This document shows positions 56,486 through 64,000 of a stretch of 64,000 bases of DNA, piece by piece (position 1 is the stretch's first letter; the number at the start of each line of letters is the position of its first letter). This DNA comes from Amycolatopsis sacchari (GTDB lineage: Bacteria > Actinomycetota > Actinomycetes > Mycobacteriales > Pseudonocardiaceae): contig NZ_FORP01000015.1 of NCBI RefSeq assembly GCF_900114035.1, positions 62,001 through 126,000 on the forward strand. The letters run 5' to 3'. The notes beneath the pieces were generated by a model that did not search any database, was not told where the DNA came from, and saw nothing but the letters and a program-made list of their open reading frames with translations. The translations under genes were made by a program, and so were the position numbers.

Positions 56486-57285
56486 CGGGCCACCTCGACG
56501 CGGATGCCCTCGAGGCCGAGCAGCTCGACCAGCCTGGCGGGGCAACGCGACCGGCTGCGCAGCACGACCTCCGCGAACCCGCGCTCGCGCGCGTGCTCGG
56601 CGAGCGCGACGAGCGCCCGGTGGTCGACGAACTCGACCGCGCGGGCTTCGACGTACAGGCAGCGGCGCTCCGGCCGCAGGTCGGCGTGGGTGAGCGCGAG
56701 GGGCAGCAGCGCCCGTCCGGTCAGGTCCAGTTCCCCGGCGAGCGCGACCCCGTCGGACCCGGACGCGTACAGCCGGAACGGTGGCTCGGAGTTGCTCAGC
56801 GGGTGCAGTGCCGCGAGCTGGGTGAGGACGTCGTCCGGCACCGCGCCGCGGTCGTAGCCGCACAGCCCGGTGAACGGCCGCGCGGAGATCATCCGGTCGA
56901 CGAGGTGCTCGTACCGGGCGAAGGCCGCGAAACCCTCGGGGGTGCGCACCAGCTCCGTCACGTCCGCCGCCACGCGGAACCCGGTGTAGCCGTCCCGCAG
57001 CGCCGCGTCGGCCGCGGCCGCGTAGCCCCGGACCTGCACGGCGGGATCGAGCACACGGGCGGCGTCATAGCTCTCGTGCACGAGCGAGACCTGGACCCCT
57101 TCCAAACCCCGGGTGAAGTCGTCGTGTTCGGTCGTCACGTACTGGACCCGCTGCCCCGCCGCGAGCCCGTCCGCGAGGAACTCCCGCACGACCGACCGGA
57201 ACCCGGCGCGGTCGGAGTAGGACCAGCAGACGTGGTCGTGTGCCGCCAGGCCCCGCGCGGAGGTGACCGCGCCGACTCGTCTCAC
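56482..57285 (-). CDS. MEDS-domain sensor fused to a STAS-like domain
   Basis: A 267-residue protein: MEDS domain (about 1-165) with D-H-V-C-W-S-Y, V-R-E-F-L-A-D-G-L-A-A-G-Q-R and a STAS-like C-terminus (about 175-265) with L-D-L-T-G-R-A-L-L. At the place where an antagonist carries its phosphorylated Ser (D-S-S/D-S-A), this one reads V-D-H-R-A-L-V-A-L-A, with His instead of Ser. It therefore probably cannot be switched by the usual serine kinases. It is co-translated with the MEDS-ATPase (ATGA overlap, 56482-56485). The two likely form a heteromeric sensor; the signal is unknown. Confidence 0.88.
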   Translation of the reverse strand: MRRVGAVTSARGLAAHDHVCWSYSDRAGFRSVVREFLADGLAAGQRVQYVTTEHDDFTRGLEGVQVSLVHESYDAARVLDPAVQVRGYAAAADAALRDGYTGFRVAADVTELVRTPEGFAAFARYEHLVDRMISARPFTGLCGYDRGAVPDDVLTQLAALHPLSNSEPPFRLYASGSDGVALAGELDLTGRALLPLALTHADLRPERRCLYVEARAVEFVDHRALVALAEHARERGFAEVVLRSRSRCPARLVELLGLEGIRVEVAR

Positions 57286-57325
57286 CGGAAGAGGGTAACC
57301 GGACGGCCGGGCGGGCGCACGTCAG

Positions 57326-57331
57326 TAGAGT
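57326..57331 (+). promoter_or_regulatory. -10 box of a probable leaderless DUF1295 gene
   Basis: TAGAGT (57326-57331) fits TAnnnT and ends 6 bases before GTG 57338. There is no Shine-Dalgarno, so the transcript is likely to begin at the start codon. The divergent MEDS-STAS gene starts at 57285, so this 52-base spacer must hold both promoters. Confidence 0.4.
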
Positions 57332-57337
57332 GACGAC

Positions 57338-58123
57338 GTGCTGGTCTGCGTGGGAATCTTCGCCGGGGTCGTGCTCGTGACCTGGCTGCTCTCGCTCGTG
57401 ACGCGGGAACACTCCTGGGTGGACCGGATCTGGTCGCTGGTGCCGATCGTCTACGTCGCGGTGTTCGCGGGCCAGGCCGGGTTCGCCGACGCGCGGCTGG
57501 ACGTCATGCTCGCGCTCGTCGCGCTGTGGGGCGCGAGGCTGACGTTCAACTTCGCGCGCAAGGGCGGGTACGCGCCGGGCGGGGAGGACTACCGGTGGGC
57601 GTTCCTGCGTGAGCGGATGAAGCCGTGGCAGTTCCAGCTGTTCAACTTCTTCTTCATTTCGCTGTACCAGAACGTGATCCTGCTGCTGATCACGCTGCCC
57701 GCGTACACGGCGCTTCAGCACCGCACACCGTTCGGCGCGTGGGACGCCGTCGTGGCCGTGCTGTTCCTGGCCTTCCTCGCCGGGGAAACGATCGCCGACC
57801 AGCAGCAGTGGAACTTCCAGCAGCGCAAGCGGGCGGGCCGTGAGCGGCGGCGGTTCGTGCAGACCGGGCTGTTCCGCTACTCGCGGCACCCCAACTTCTT
57901 CTTCGAGCAGGCGCAGTGGTGGGCGGTGTTCGCGTTCGGCGCGCTGGCCGCGGGCTCGCCCTGGCAGTGGACGGTCATCGGGGCCGTGCTGCTCACCTTG
58001 CTGTTCCTCGGGTCCACCCGGTTCACCGAGAGCATCAGCCGCAGCCGGTACCCGGAGTACGCCGAGTACCAGCGCACCACGTCCGCGCAGATCCCCTGGC
58101 GGCCGCGTCACAGCTCGCCGTAG
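57338..58123 (+). CDS. DUF1295 (steroid 5-alpha-reductase-like) membrane protein
   Basis: A 261-residue membrane protein with about six hydrophobic segments. It carries S-W-V-D-R-I-W-S-L near the N-terminus and the family close G-L-F-R-Y-S-R-H-P-N-F-F-F-E-Q, followed by S-R-Y-P-E-Y-A-E-Y-Q. Such proteins are related to steroid reductases and isoprenylcysteine methyltransferases; the substrate is unknown, though a lipid is likely. The GTG is apparently leaderless. Its 3' end overlaps the convergent amidohydrolase gene by 16 bases. Confidence 0.88.
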   Translation: MLVCVGIFAGVVLVTWLLSLVTREHSWVDRIWSLVPIVYVAVFAGQAGFADARLDVMLALVALWGARLTFNFARKGGYAPGGEDYRWAFLRERMKPWQFQLFNFFFISLYQNVILLLITLPAYTALQHRTPFGAWDAVVAVLFLAFLAGETIADQQQWNFQQRKRAGRERRRFVQTGLFRYSRHPNFFFEQAQWWAVFAFGALAAGSPWQWTVIGAVLLTLLFLGSTRFTESISRSRYPEYAEYQRTTSAQIPWRPRHSSP

Positions 58124-59706
58124 ACCGCCTCCCCGCCCAGCACCGTCGCCCGCACGCCGGCCCCCGCCAGCTCCCCGGGGGGCACGTCGAGCGGATTCCG
58201 TTCCAGCACGGTGAAATCAGCGAGCTTGCCCGGTTCCACGCTGCCGCACAGGTGCTCCCGGCGGCACGCACGCGCCGCGCCGATCGTCGCCGCCGCGAGG
58301 GCCTCGGCGACCGTCAGCTCCTCCCCCGGCCCGACGACGCGCCCGGTGTTCGAGCGCCGTTCCACCATGAACTGGATCGCCCGCAACGGCGCGCCCGCCA
58401 CCACCGGGCGGTCCGAACTGGACGCGATCGCGACCCCGGCGTCGAGCAGCGCGCTGCCCCGGTACAGCCAGCCCGCGCGGTCCGGCCCGAGCACGTCGGA
58501 GTAGTCGTCCCCGTTGTCCCACAGGAACTCCGGCTGCAGGACGGCGGTCAGGCCGAGTTCGGCGAGGCGGGGCAGCTGGTCGTCGCGGACGAGCCCGCAG
58601 TGCTCGATGCGGTGCCGCGCGTCCGGTCGCGGCACCTTCGCCTGCGCCTCGGCGATCGCGTCGAGCGCGAGGTCCAGCGCGCGGTCGCCGATCGCGTGCA
58701 CGGCGAGCTGCCAGCCCGCGGTGTGCCCGTCGAGGATCACCTGCCGCAGCGCGGCCGGGTCCTCCTGCAGCTGGCCGGCGTCGGTGCTGCCCACGTACGG
58801 TGCGGTGAGCGCGGCTGTGCGGGCCATGATCCCGCCGTCCAGCCACAGTTTGAGCGCGCCGATGCCCAGCGTCTCGTCGCCGAACCCGGTCCGCAGGCCG
58901 AGGTCGATCCCGCGCGTGATGCCGTCGTCCGCGTGCGCGGCCAGCTCACGCAGCCCGTCGGACGCGACCATCAGCTGCATCCGGACCGGTAGCCGCCCGG
59001 TCTCCCGTGCGGTCTGGTACGCCGCCACCTCCACCGGCGGCGTCGCGATGAGCCCGCCGCCGATCCCGGCCTCCGCGCAGGTGGTGATGCCCTGCGCCAG
59101 GCACGCCCGCCCGGCGCGTTCGATGGCCCCGACCAGTTCGCTCACCCGGTACGGCAGGCGCGCGCGGCGCACCGCGATCTGCGCGCGTTCGAGCATCAGC
59201 CCGTTGGGCTCGCCGTCGTCGTAGCCGACGTCCGCGCCCAACGGCCCCAGGTCGATGCCGTCCAGCACCACGCTGTTGACCACTCCCGCGTGCCCGGACG
59301 TGTGCTGCAGCCACAGCCGCCGCCCGTCCGCGACCGCGTCGAGTTCCGCGCGCGTCAAGTGCCCGCCGATGGGCCGCTGGTCGTAGCCGGTCACCTCCAC
59401 CCAGTCCCCCGGCGCGGCCTGCGCGCACGCGCGCCTCAGCACCTCCAGCACCTCTCCGCGGTCACGCAGGCCCGTGATGTCGGTGCCACCCAGGCTCATC
59501 CCGGACCACACCATGTGGGTGTGCGCGTCGACGAACCCGGGCAGCACGGTCGCGCCGCCGAGCCGCACGGTGCGGCGCGCGGACAGGCCGGCCACGTCGT
59601 CGTCCAGCCCGAGGATCCGCCCGCGCCACACGCCGATCCGCGACGCCACCGGCCGCGCGGGGTCCATCGTGAGCACGTTCGCGTCCTCGATGAGCAGGTC
59701 GAGCAC
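58108..59706 (-). CDS. YtcJ-type amidohydrolase
   Basis: A 532-residue TIM-barrel metal hydrolase of the YtcJ-like group. Metal-binding features are V-D-A-H-T-H near residue 60, V-H-A-I-G-D-R-A-L, R-H-R-I-E-H-C, and S-S-S-D-R-P-V near residue 430. N-terminal and C-terminal segments (L-I-E-D-A-N-V-L-T-M, G-K-L-A-D-F-T-V-L) form the composite beta-sandwich. It acts on amide-like bonds; the substrate is unknown. GTG 59706 follows AAAGGA. It lies 17 bases after the permease gene and seems to be the end of the peptide-transport operon, so its substrate is likely one that this transporter imports. Confidence 0.9.
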   Translation of the reverse strand: MLDLLIEDANVLTMDPARPVASRIGVWRGRILGLDDDVAGLSARRTVRLGGATVLPGFVDAHTHMVWSGMSLGGTDITGLRDRGEVLEVLRRACAQAAPGDWVEVTGYDQRPIGGHLTRAELDAVADGRRLWLQHTSGHAGVVNSVVLDGIDLGPLGADVGYDDGEPNGLMLERAQIAVRRARLPYRVSELVGAIERAGRACLAQGITTCAEAGIGGGLIATPPVEVAAYQTARETGRLPVRMQLMVASDGLRELAAHADDGITRGIDLGLRTGFGDETLGIGALKLWLDGGIMARTAALTAPYVGSTDAGQLQEDPAALRQVILDGHTAGWQLAVHAIGDRALDLALDAIAEAQAKVPRPDARHRIEHCGLVRDDQLPRLAELGLTAVLQPEFLWDNGDDYSDVLGPDRAGWLYRGSALLDAGVAIASSSDRPVVAGAPLRAIQFMVERRSNTGRVVGPGEELTVAEALAAATIGAARACRREHLCGSVEPGKLADFTVLERNPLDVPPGELAGAGVRATVLGGEAVYGEL

Positions 59707-59723
59707 GAGGAAGGTCCTTTCCG

Positions 59724-60542
59724 TCAGGTCCGCCGGTCCAGCACGTCCCGCACCGCGTCGCCGAGCAGCATGAAGCCCAGCACCGCGACGCTCAGGAACG
59801 CCGACGGGAACAGCAGCAGGTGGGGTGCGGCCGCGAAGTCGTTGCGGGCCGCGGAAAGCTGGAGCCCCCACGAGATCGCGGGCGAGGTCAGCCCGATCCC
59901 GAGGTAGGTCAGCGAGGCTTCCGCGGCGATCACGCCTCCGACTGTAGTGGTCGCGAGGACGAGCACGGGCCCGATCGCGTTCGGCACCACGTGCTTCCGC
60001 ATCAGGTCCAGGTCCCGCGCCCCGAGCGCCCGCGCGGCGTCGACGTACTCGAGGTCCCGCACCGCGAGCACGGTGGACCGCGTGACCCGCGTCAGCGTGG
60101 GCCAGCCGAAGACGATCAACACCAGCGAGACCGTCCACACGGAACGGTCGCGCAGCACGCCGAGCAGCACGAGCGCGCCCAGCAGCAGCGGCACGCCGAG
60201 GAACACCTCGGACAGCCGCGAGATCACGGCGTCGGCGAACCCGCCGTAGTACCCGGCGAGCGTGCCCAGCACGAGCGCGAGCACGAGGCAGCCGAGCGTG
60301 ACCAGGACACCGACCGTGATCGACGCGCGGGCACCGTAGATGACGTTGGCGTAGACGTCGCAGCCCTGCTTGTCGAAGCCGAACGGGTGCCCGGCGCTCG
60401 GCCCGAGGTTGCTGACCGCGAGGTCGCACACCCGCGGGTCACCGTGCCCGAACCAGCCCGCGAACAACCCCGGGAACGCGGCGATCGCCGCCATCAGCAC
60501 CACGATGACGGCGGCCACCACCAGCCGCGGCCGCCTAAGCAC
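59724..60542 (-). CDS. ABC transporter permease, DppC/OppC type
   Basis: A 272-residue permease with about six TM segments. Markers are G-H-P-F-G-F-D-K-Q-G-C-D-V-Y-A-N in the N-terminal soluble segment, typical of DppC, and the coupling loop A-A-R-A-L-G-A-R-D-L-D-L-M-R-K-H-V-V-P-N-A (EAA motif), S-L-T-Y-L-G-I-G-L. Together with the DppB-like gene just upstream (8-base overlap) it forms the channel of a peptide/nickel-type importer. The ATPase genes are not in the window; they may lie beyond the right edge or elsewhere. Confidence 0.93.
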   Translation of the reverse strand: MLRRPRLVVAAVIVVLMAAIAAFPGLFAGWFGHGDPRVCDLAVSNLGPSAGHPFGFDKQGCDVYANVIYGARASITVGVLVTLGCLVLALVLGTLAGYYGGFADAVISRLSEVFLGVPLLLGALVLLGVLRDRSVWTVSLVLIVFGWPTLTRVTRSTVLAVRDLEYVDAARALGARDLDLMRKHVVPNAIGPVLVLATTTVGGVIAAEASLTYLGIGLTSPAISWGLQLSAARNDFAAAPHLLLFPSAFLSVAVLGFMLLGDAVRDVLDRRT

Positions 60543-61461
60543 GGCGGATCCTCGGGTCGAGCACGCCGTACAGCAGGTCCACGACGAGGTTGAGCAGCAG
60601 GAACACCAGCACGAGCGCGGTCGCGACGCCGACCACGACGGCCCCCTGCCTGGCCCCGATCGACTGGAACAGCAGCTGCCCCACCCCCGGCAGGTTGAAG
60701 ATGCTCTCGATGATCACCGTGCCGCCCAGCAGGAAACCGAGGTCCACGGCCAGGTACGTGACGGCGGCGGGCAGCGAGTTGCGCAGCACGTGCCGGGTCA
60801 CGACACGCCGCCACGGCAGTCCTTTCGCGACGGCCGTGCGGACGTGGTCGGCGCCCAGGTTCTCCAGCACACCGGCCCGCACGAGCCGCGTCACCGACGC
60901 CGACGCGATCACCGCCAGCACCAGCGCGGGCAGCAGGTACCCCATCGGCCAGCCGTGCCCGGTCCCGGCGACGGGGAACAACCCGAGCCGCACGCCGAAC
61001 ACCAGCTGCGCGGTGTAGCCGAGCACGAACACCGGCACCGAGATCGCCAGCACCGACAGCAGCAGGATCACGCGGTCCAGCGTCCGGCCGCGATGCAGCG
61101 CCGCGAAGGTCCCGGCGACCAGGCCCAGCACCACCTCCAGCGCCCACGCGGTGAGCGCGAGCGTCGCCGTCACCGGCCAGCGCTGCGCCATCAGCGTCGC
61201 GACCGGCCGCCCGGTGAAGTCCGTGCCGAGGTCACCGGTGAGCAGTCCGCCGAGGTACCGGAAGTACCGCAGGAACACCGGGTCGTCGAGGTGGTAGCGG
61301 GCGCGCAGGGTGTGCACCACGCTGTCCGGCAGCGGCCGGTCCCCCGCCATCGCGCGGATCGGGTCGCCGGGCAGCACGTACACGGCGAGGTAGATGAGCA
61401 GCGTCACGCCGAAGAACACGAGCACCAGCTGGGCCAGGCGCGACGCGACGTACCGGGTCAT
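60535..61461 (-). CDS. ABC transporter permease, DppB/OppB type
   Basis: A 308-residue permease with six TM segments. It opens with Y-V-A-S-R-L-A-Q-L-V-L-V-F-F-G-V-T and L-P-G-D-P-I, a sure DppB sign. The coupling loop is R-T-A-V-A-K-G-L-P-W-R-R-V-V-T-R-H-V-L-R-N (EAA motif), followed by G-G-T-V-I-I-E-S-I-F-N-L-P-G-V-G. ATG 61461 overlaps the stop of the carboxypeptidase gene by 4 bases (ATGA), so transport and peptidase genes are translated together. It partners with the permease at 59724. Confidence 0.94.
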   Translation of the reverse strand: MTRYVASRLAQLVLVFFGVTLLIYLAVYVLPGDPIRAMAGDRPLPDSVVHTLRARYHLDDPVFLRYFRYLGGLLTGDLGTDFTGRPVATLMAQRWPVTATLALTAWALEVVLGLVAGTFAALHRGRTLDRVILLLSVLAISVPVFVLGYTAQLVFGVRLGLFPVAGTGHGWPMGYLLPALVLAVIASASVTRLVRAGVLENLGADHVRTAVAKGLPWRRVVTRHVLRNSLPAAVTYLAVDLGFLLGGTVIIESIFNLPGVGQLLFQSIGARQGAVVVGVATALVLVFLLLNLVVDLLYGVLDPRIRRA

Positions 61462-62801
61462 CCGCTCAGCGCCACGGTCGTGGACAGGATCGCGCCGAGC
61501 TGCACCCCGACCAGCTTCGCGAGCGGGATCGGTTGCGGCATCTCGGCTTCCGCGAGCCAGCCGCGGTAGATCTCGTCGAGCCGGGCGAAGCCGCCGCGGA
61601 TCGCCGGCGTGCCGTTGCCGATGCCGATCTCCGCGGCGAGCGCCCGCAGCAGCATGCCCCCGAACCGGATCCGCGCGGACTGCAGCCCCGACGTGGAGGC
61701 GAACTGCTCGGCGACGACGGCGGGCCGGTCGTTCTCCGGCAGCCGCGCCCGCGCGAGCTCGGATTCGGCGGCGTCCGCGAGGTAGGGCACGAAGGCCTCG
61801 GTCGCCCGCAGGAACGGCGAGCGCACGGTGAGGTCCGGTCGCACCGACTCCAGGACGCCCGACAACAGTTTCGCGGTCTCCTCCGTCCGCTTCCCCCGCT
61901 CGGCGAGCAGGGCGGCGTAGGAGATGTCCAACGGCGTGTGGTCGTCGGCCCTGGCGTCCGCCCAGTACGGCACTTCCGTTGCCAGATAAGCGGTTCCGTA
62001 CCGGGCGGCGTAGGCACCGCTGGACGCGCCGCCCGTTCTCCGCGACGGGTCGAGGCCCAGTTCGAGCATGAAGTCGCACTCCTCCTCGGCGGTGAAGCCG
62101 CGGAAGACGCCGGGCGCGATCTGCTCGATGAACCCCGCCTCGCCCTCGCCGGTGTGCAACGGCAGGCCGAGGCTTTCCGGCAGCGCGGCGAGCTGCCGGT
62201 TGAGCTCGTCGGTCGTGTCGCTCAGGTAGTAGAACACCCCGCCGTACTCGCCGTTGTGCAGCGCGCACAACAACATCGGCTTGGTCTCGTCGAGAAGGCG
62301 CATCAACGCGACCGTCTCCGGCATCACCTTGTCGAAGAAGTTCCCCTTATACGCGAAGGGGAACGTCCACTCGACCTGCTCGTCGGGCGCGGGCCGGTAG
62401 AACGCGCGGCCGTAGGAGTCGAACGTCAGCGGCGGGGCGAACCACGGTTCGTTGAGCCGCGTGCCGTCGGGGTCCACGCACGGCACGATGTGCCACGTGC
62501 ACCCCAGGTCCGCACGCAGCGCGTCGTCCTCGGTGAGCAGCTTCGCCAGGTGCACCGACGTCAGCCCGCCGACCGGTTCGTTGGGGTGCACCGCGGCGAC
62601 CACCACGACGTGCTCCGGTCCACCGTGGACGGTCAGGCACCACAGCGGTTCGCCCAGCCGCGAGCTGCCGATGCGGCGCAGCTCGGTGTGCTCAGGGTGG
62701 TCGCGCGCGATCTCCTCGATCGCGGTGCGCAACGCGTCGGCCCCGGCGAACCCGGCGATGGGCGGCACCTCGGCGGCGAGCCGGGAAATGCGGTCGAACA
62801 A
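61458..62801 (-). CDS. M14-family zinc carboxypeptidase, cytoplasmic
   Basis: A 447-residue M14 peptidase. The zinc motif H-P-N-E (HxxE) is in A-A-V-H-P-N-E-P-V-G-G near residue 75, the third His is in L-H-N-G-E-Y-G-G, and the catalytic Glu is in T-E-V-P-Y-W. I chose TTG 62801, which follows AGGAAGG by 9 bases and begins M-F-D-R-I-S-R-L; no ATG or GTG exists in a good position, and the binding-protein gene ends only 17 bases before. There is no signal peptide. It would trim imported peptides in the cytoplasm. Placement between the binding protein and the permeases of a Dpp-like operon is unusual. Confidence 0.87.
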   Translation of the reverse strand: MFDRISRLAAEVPPIAGFAGADALRTAIEEIARDHPEHTELRRIGSSRLGEPLWCLTVHGGPEHVVVVAAVHPNEPVGGLTSVHLAKLLTEDDALRADLGCTWHIVPCVDPDGTRLNEPWFAPPLTFDSYGRAFYRPAPDEQVEWTFPFAYKGNFFDKVMPETVALMRLLDETKPMLLCALHNGEYGGVFYYLSDTTDELNRQLAALPESLGLPLHTGEGEAGFIEQIAPGVFRGFTAEEECDFMLELGLDPSRRTGGASSGAYAARYGTAYLATEVPYWADARADDHTPLDISYAALLAERGKRTEETAKLLSGVLESVRPDLTVRSPFLRATEAFVPYLADAAESELARARLPENDRPAVVAEQFASTSGLQSARIRFGGMLLRALAAEIGIGNGTPAIRGGFARLDEIYRGWLAEAEMPQPIPLAKLVGVQLGAILSTTVALSG

Positions 62802-62818
62802 GGGTTTCGCGTCCTTCC

Positions 62819-64000
62819 TCAGGAGACGGTGATGCCGGTGAGGTCGAGCTCGGCCGAGCCGACCTTGACGCCGGAGACCCGCGGGCCGTACGCGTACACG
62901 TAGGCGTCGCTGAACAGCGGGATCACCGGGAAGTCCCGCATGATCCGCGCCTCGGCCTGGTGGTAGATCGCGGCCGCGGCCTCGGGCGTCGCAGCGTTGC
63001 CCTGTTCGATGAGCGCGCTCACCTCGGGGTTGGAGTAGTAGGACGCGGAGTACCCGACACCGGTCTCGGTGAACACGGAGGTGAGCACGTTCTGCGCGCT
63101 CGGGTACAGCGAACCCCAGTGCGCGCGGTACGGCCCGGTGATCGTGTGGTTGTCCAGCGCCGCGAGGAACTGCGCGAAGTCCGGCTGGGTGCGCACCGCG
63201 ACCTGCAGCCCCAGGTTCTGCCGCAGCTGGTTGGCGATGGCCTCGAAGGTCTGCTCGTAGCCCACCCCCGCGGGCAGCCACAGCTCCAGCGTGCCGGAGA
63301 AGCCCCCGGCCTCGGTGAGCAGCTGCTTCGCCGCCGCCGGGTCGAAGGTGCAGTAACGCCCGCACGAGTCGGTGCCGCCGCCGATCGCGGTGTCCGGCAG
63401 CAGCGAGTCCAATGGCCGGTACATGCCCGCGAAGATCGCCTTGTTGATCGCGTCGCGGTCGATCGCCATGGACAGCGCCTGCCGCACGCGGATGTCGGCG
63501 AACCGCCGGTCCTGCGGGGGCAGCCCGAGGAAGTCGATCGCGACGGCGTCGTAGGTCACCACGCGGTCCGGGAAGTCGGCGCGCACCTGCTGGTACTTGT
63601 CCTGCGGGACCATGAACACGTCGACGTTGCCCGCCTGGGCGTCGGTGTAGGCGGTCGCGGTGTCGCTGTAGATCACGAAGGTGACACCGGCGGACTTGGC
63701 CTTCTCACCCTGGTAGGCGTCGTAGCGGGTGGTGGTGATGCGCCCGCCGGTCTCCCACTTGCCCTCCATCTTGAAGGGACCGTCGCCGATGGGCGCCCGG
63801 TCGAAGGCCTCGGGATCGGTGAAGGCGGCCTTGGGCAGCGGGTAGAAGCCCAGCATCGCGGGCGTGAGCTGGTACGGGAACTGGCTGTCTGGTTTGGACA
63901 GTGCGACGGTGAAGGTGAGGTCGTCGACCACCTTGAGCCCGGAGAGCTCCTTCGTGGCGGGTTGCGCGCTGTTGAGCTCGGCGTACCCGGCGATGCCCGC
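62819..64000 (-). CDS. peptide ABC transporter substrate-binding protein, DppA/OppA type, 5' partial
   Basis: At least 394 residues of an SBP_bac_5-type binding protein, running off the right edge with no stop upstream. Recognisable parts are I-G-D-G-P-F-K-M-E, ADIRVRQALSMAIDRDAINK and the C-terminal R-D-F-P-V-I-P-L-F. The signal peptide and N-terminal lobe are outside the window. An internal Cys pair (C-G-R-Y-C) may form a disulphide. It delivers peptides to the permeases at 60535 and 59724. It is the first visible gene of the leftward operon binding protein, carboxypeptidase, permeases, amidohydrolase. The true start lies to the right. Confidence 0.93.
   Translation of the reverse strand, partial: AGIAGYAELNSAQPATKELSGLKVVDDLTFTVALSKPDSQFPYQLTPAMLGFYPLPKAAFTDPEAFDRAPIGDGPFKMEGKWETGGRITTTRYDAYQGEKAKSAGVTFVIYSDTATAYTDAQAGNVDVFMVPQDKYQQVRADFPDRVVTYDAVAIDFLGLPPQDRRFADIRVRQALSMAIDRDAINKAIFAGMYRPLDSLLPDTAIGGGTDSCGRYCTFDPAAAKQLLTEAGGFSGTLELWLPAGVGYEQTFEAIANQLRQNLGLQVAVRTQPDFAQFLAALDNHTITGPYRAHWGSLYPSAQNVLTSVFTETGVGYSASYYSNPEVSALIEQGNAATPEAAAAIYHQAEARIMRDFPVIPLFSDAYVYAYGPRVSGVKVGSAELDLTGITVS

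Noticed and set aside
1-64000. tRNA, rRNA or known riboswitch genes
   Set aside because: I looked for cloverleaf-like arms, conserved rRNA words and cobalamin or other riboswitch boxes (including before the NiCoT gene) and found none I could support by eye.

Overview
The window is high-GC actinobacterial DNA, most likely a Pseudonocardiaceae member such as Amycolatopsis. This is inferred from the base composition, the dense GTG starts and 4-nt gene overlaps, an IdeR/DmdR-type iron box, promoters of the actinobacterial stress-sigma form (GTTT-N15-GGGTA), several apparently leaderless genes, and families typical of the group (PucR, LuxR-ATPase, HxlR, MEDS-domain sensors, DUF6069, KTSC). I see no rRNA, tRNA, CRISPR array, phage, integrase or insertion sequence. 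It reads as chromosomal metabolic and regulatory DNA.

Layout. 0-8.5 kb: the 3' part of a GntR/FCD regulator, an M48-type peptidase, an HxlR-SRPBCC-luciferase-like oxidoreductase unit divergent from pirin and a small acetyltransferase, an AhpD-like protein, an SDR and an EmrB-type exporter. 8.5-14.4 kb: a CaiB-like protein divergent from a PucR regulator that is translationally coupled to a first pxpB-pxpC pair, then an MFS transporter. 14.8-19.7 kb: a DUF4331 protein coupled to a NiCoT nickel/cobalt transporter, then a giant LuxR-ATPase regulator. 19.8-22.3 kb: HxlR, stand-alone ketoacyl synthase, NmrA-like protein. 22.3-26.7 kb: pxpA divergent from a second pxpB-pxpC pair that runs on into a biotin carrier protein and a biotin carboxylase. 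26.7-27.3 kb: a gene-free tandem-repeat block. 27.3-35.7 kb: KTSC protein, PAP2/diacylglycerol-kinase fusion, the proline to glutamate pathway (PRODH, P5C dehydrogenase) with a divergent PucR activator and an 11-bp inverted repeat, small membrane proteins and another PucR-type regulator. 35.9-45.7 kb: a second giant LuxR-ATPase, hemerythrin, small regulators with clear operators, MFS, RidA, an MBL-fold protein that seems to lack its metal-binding loop, and a broken zinc-type oxidoreductase. 45.8-52.5 kb: iron-siderophore uptake (binding protein and two permeases under an IdeR box), then a three-subunit molybdenum hydroxylase. 52.4-57.3 kb: templated repeats, a universal stress protein, and a partner-switching cluster (degenerate ATPase, STAS, MEDS-ATPase, MEDS-STAS). 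57.3-64 kb: DUF1295 protein, then a peptide-ABC operon (binding protein, M14 carboxypeptidase, two permeases, YtcJ-type amidohydrolase) that runs off the right edge.

How it fits together. Two themes recur. One is nitrogen and carbon scavenging from small N-compounds: two 5-oxoprolinase-type pxpBC sets, proline catabolism, peptide import with hydrolysis, and several PucR regulators. The other is stress: four good matches to stress-sigma promoters (before a DUF6069 membrane protein, a hemerythrin, the Mo-hydroxylase operon and a degenerate anti-sigma-type ATPase), a DevR/DosR-like box near a universal stress protein, and a partner-switching module. The strongest candidate for something under-described is the 22.3-26.7 kb set. 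It has the parts of a urea-carboxylase-like enzyme as separate polypeptides next to a LamB/YcsF hydrolase, with a second pxpBC pair under PucR control 11 kb away.
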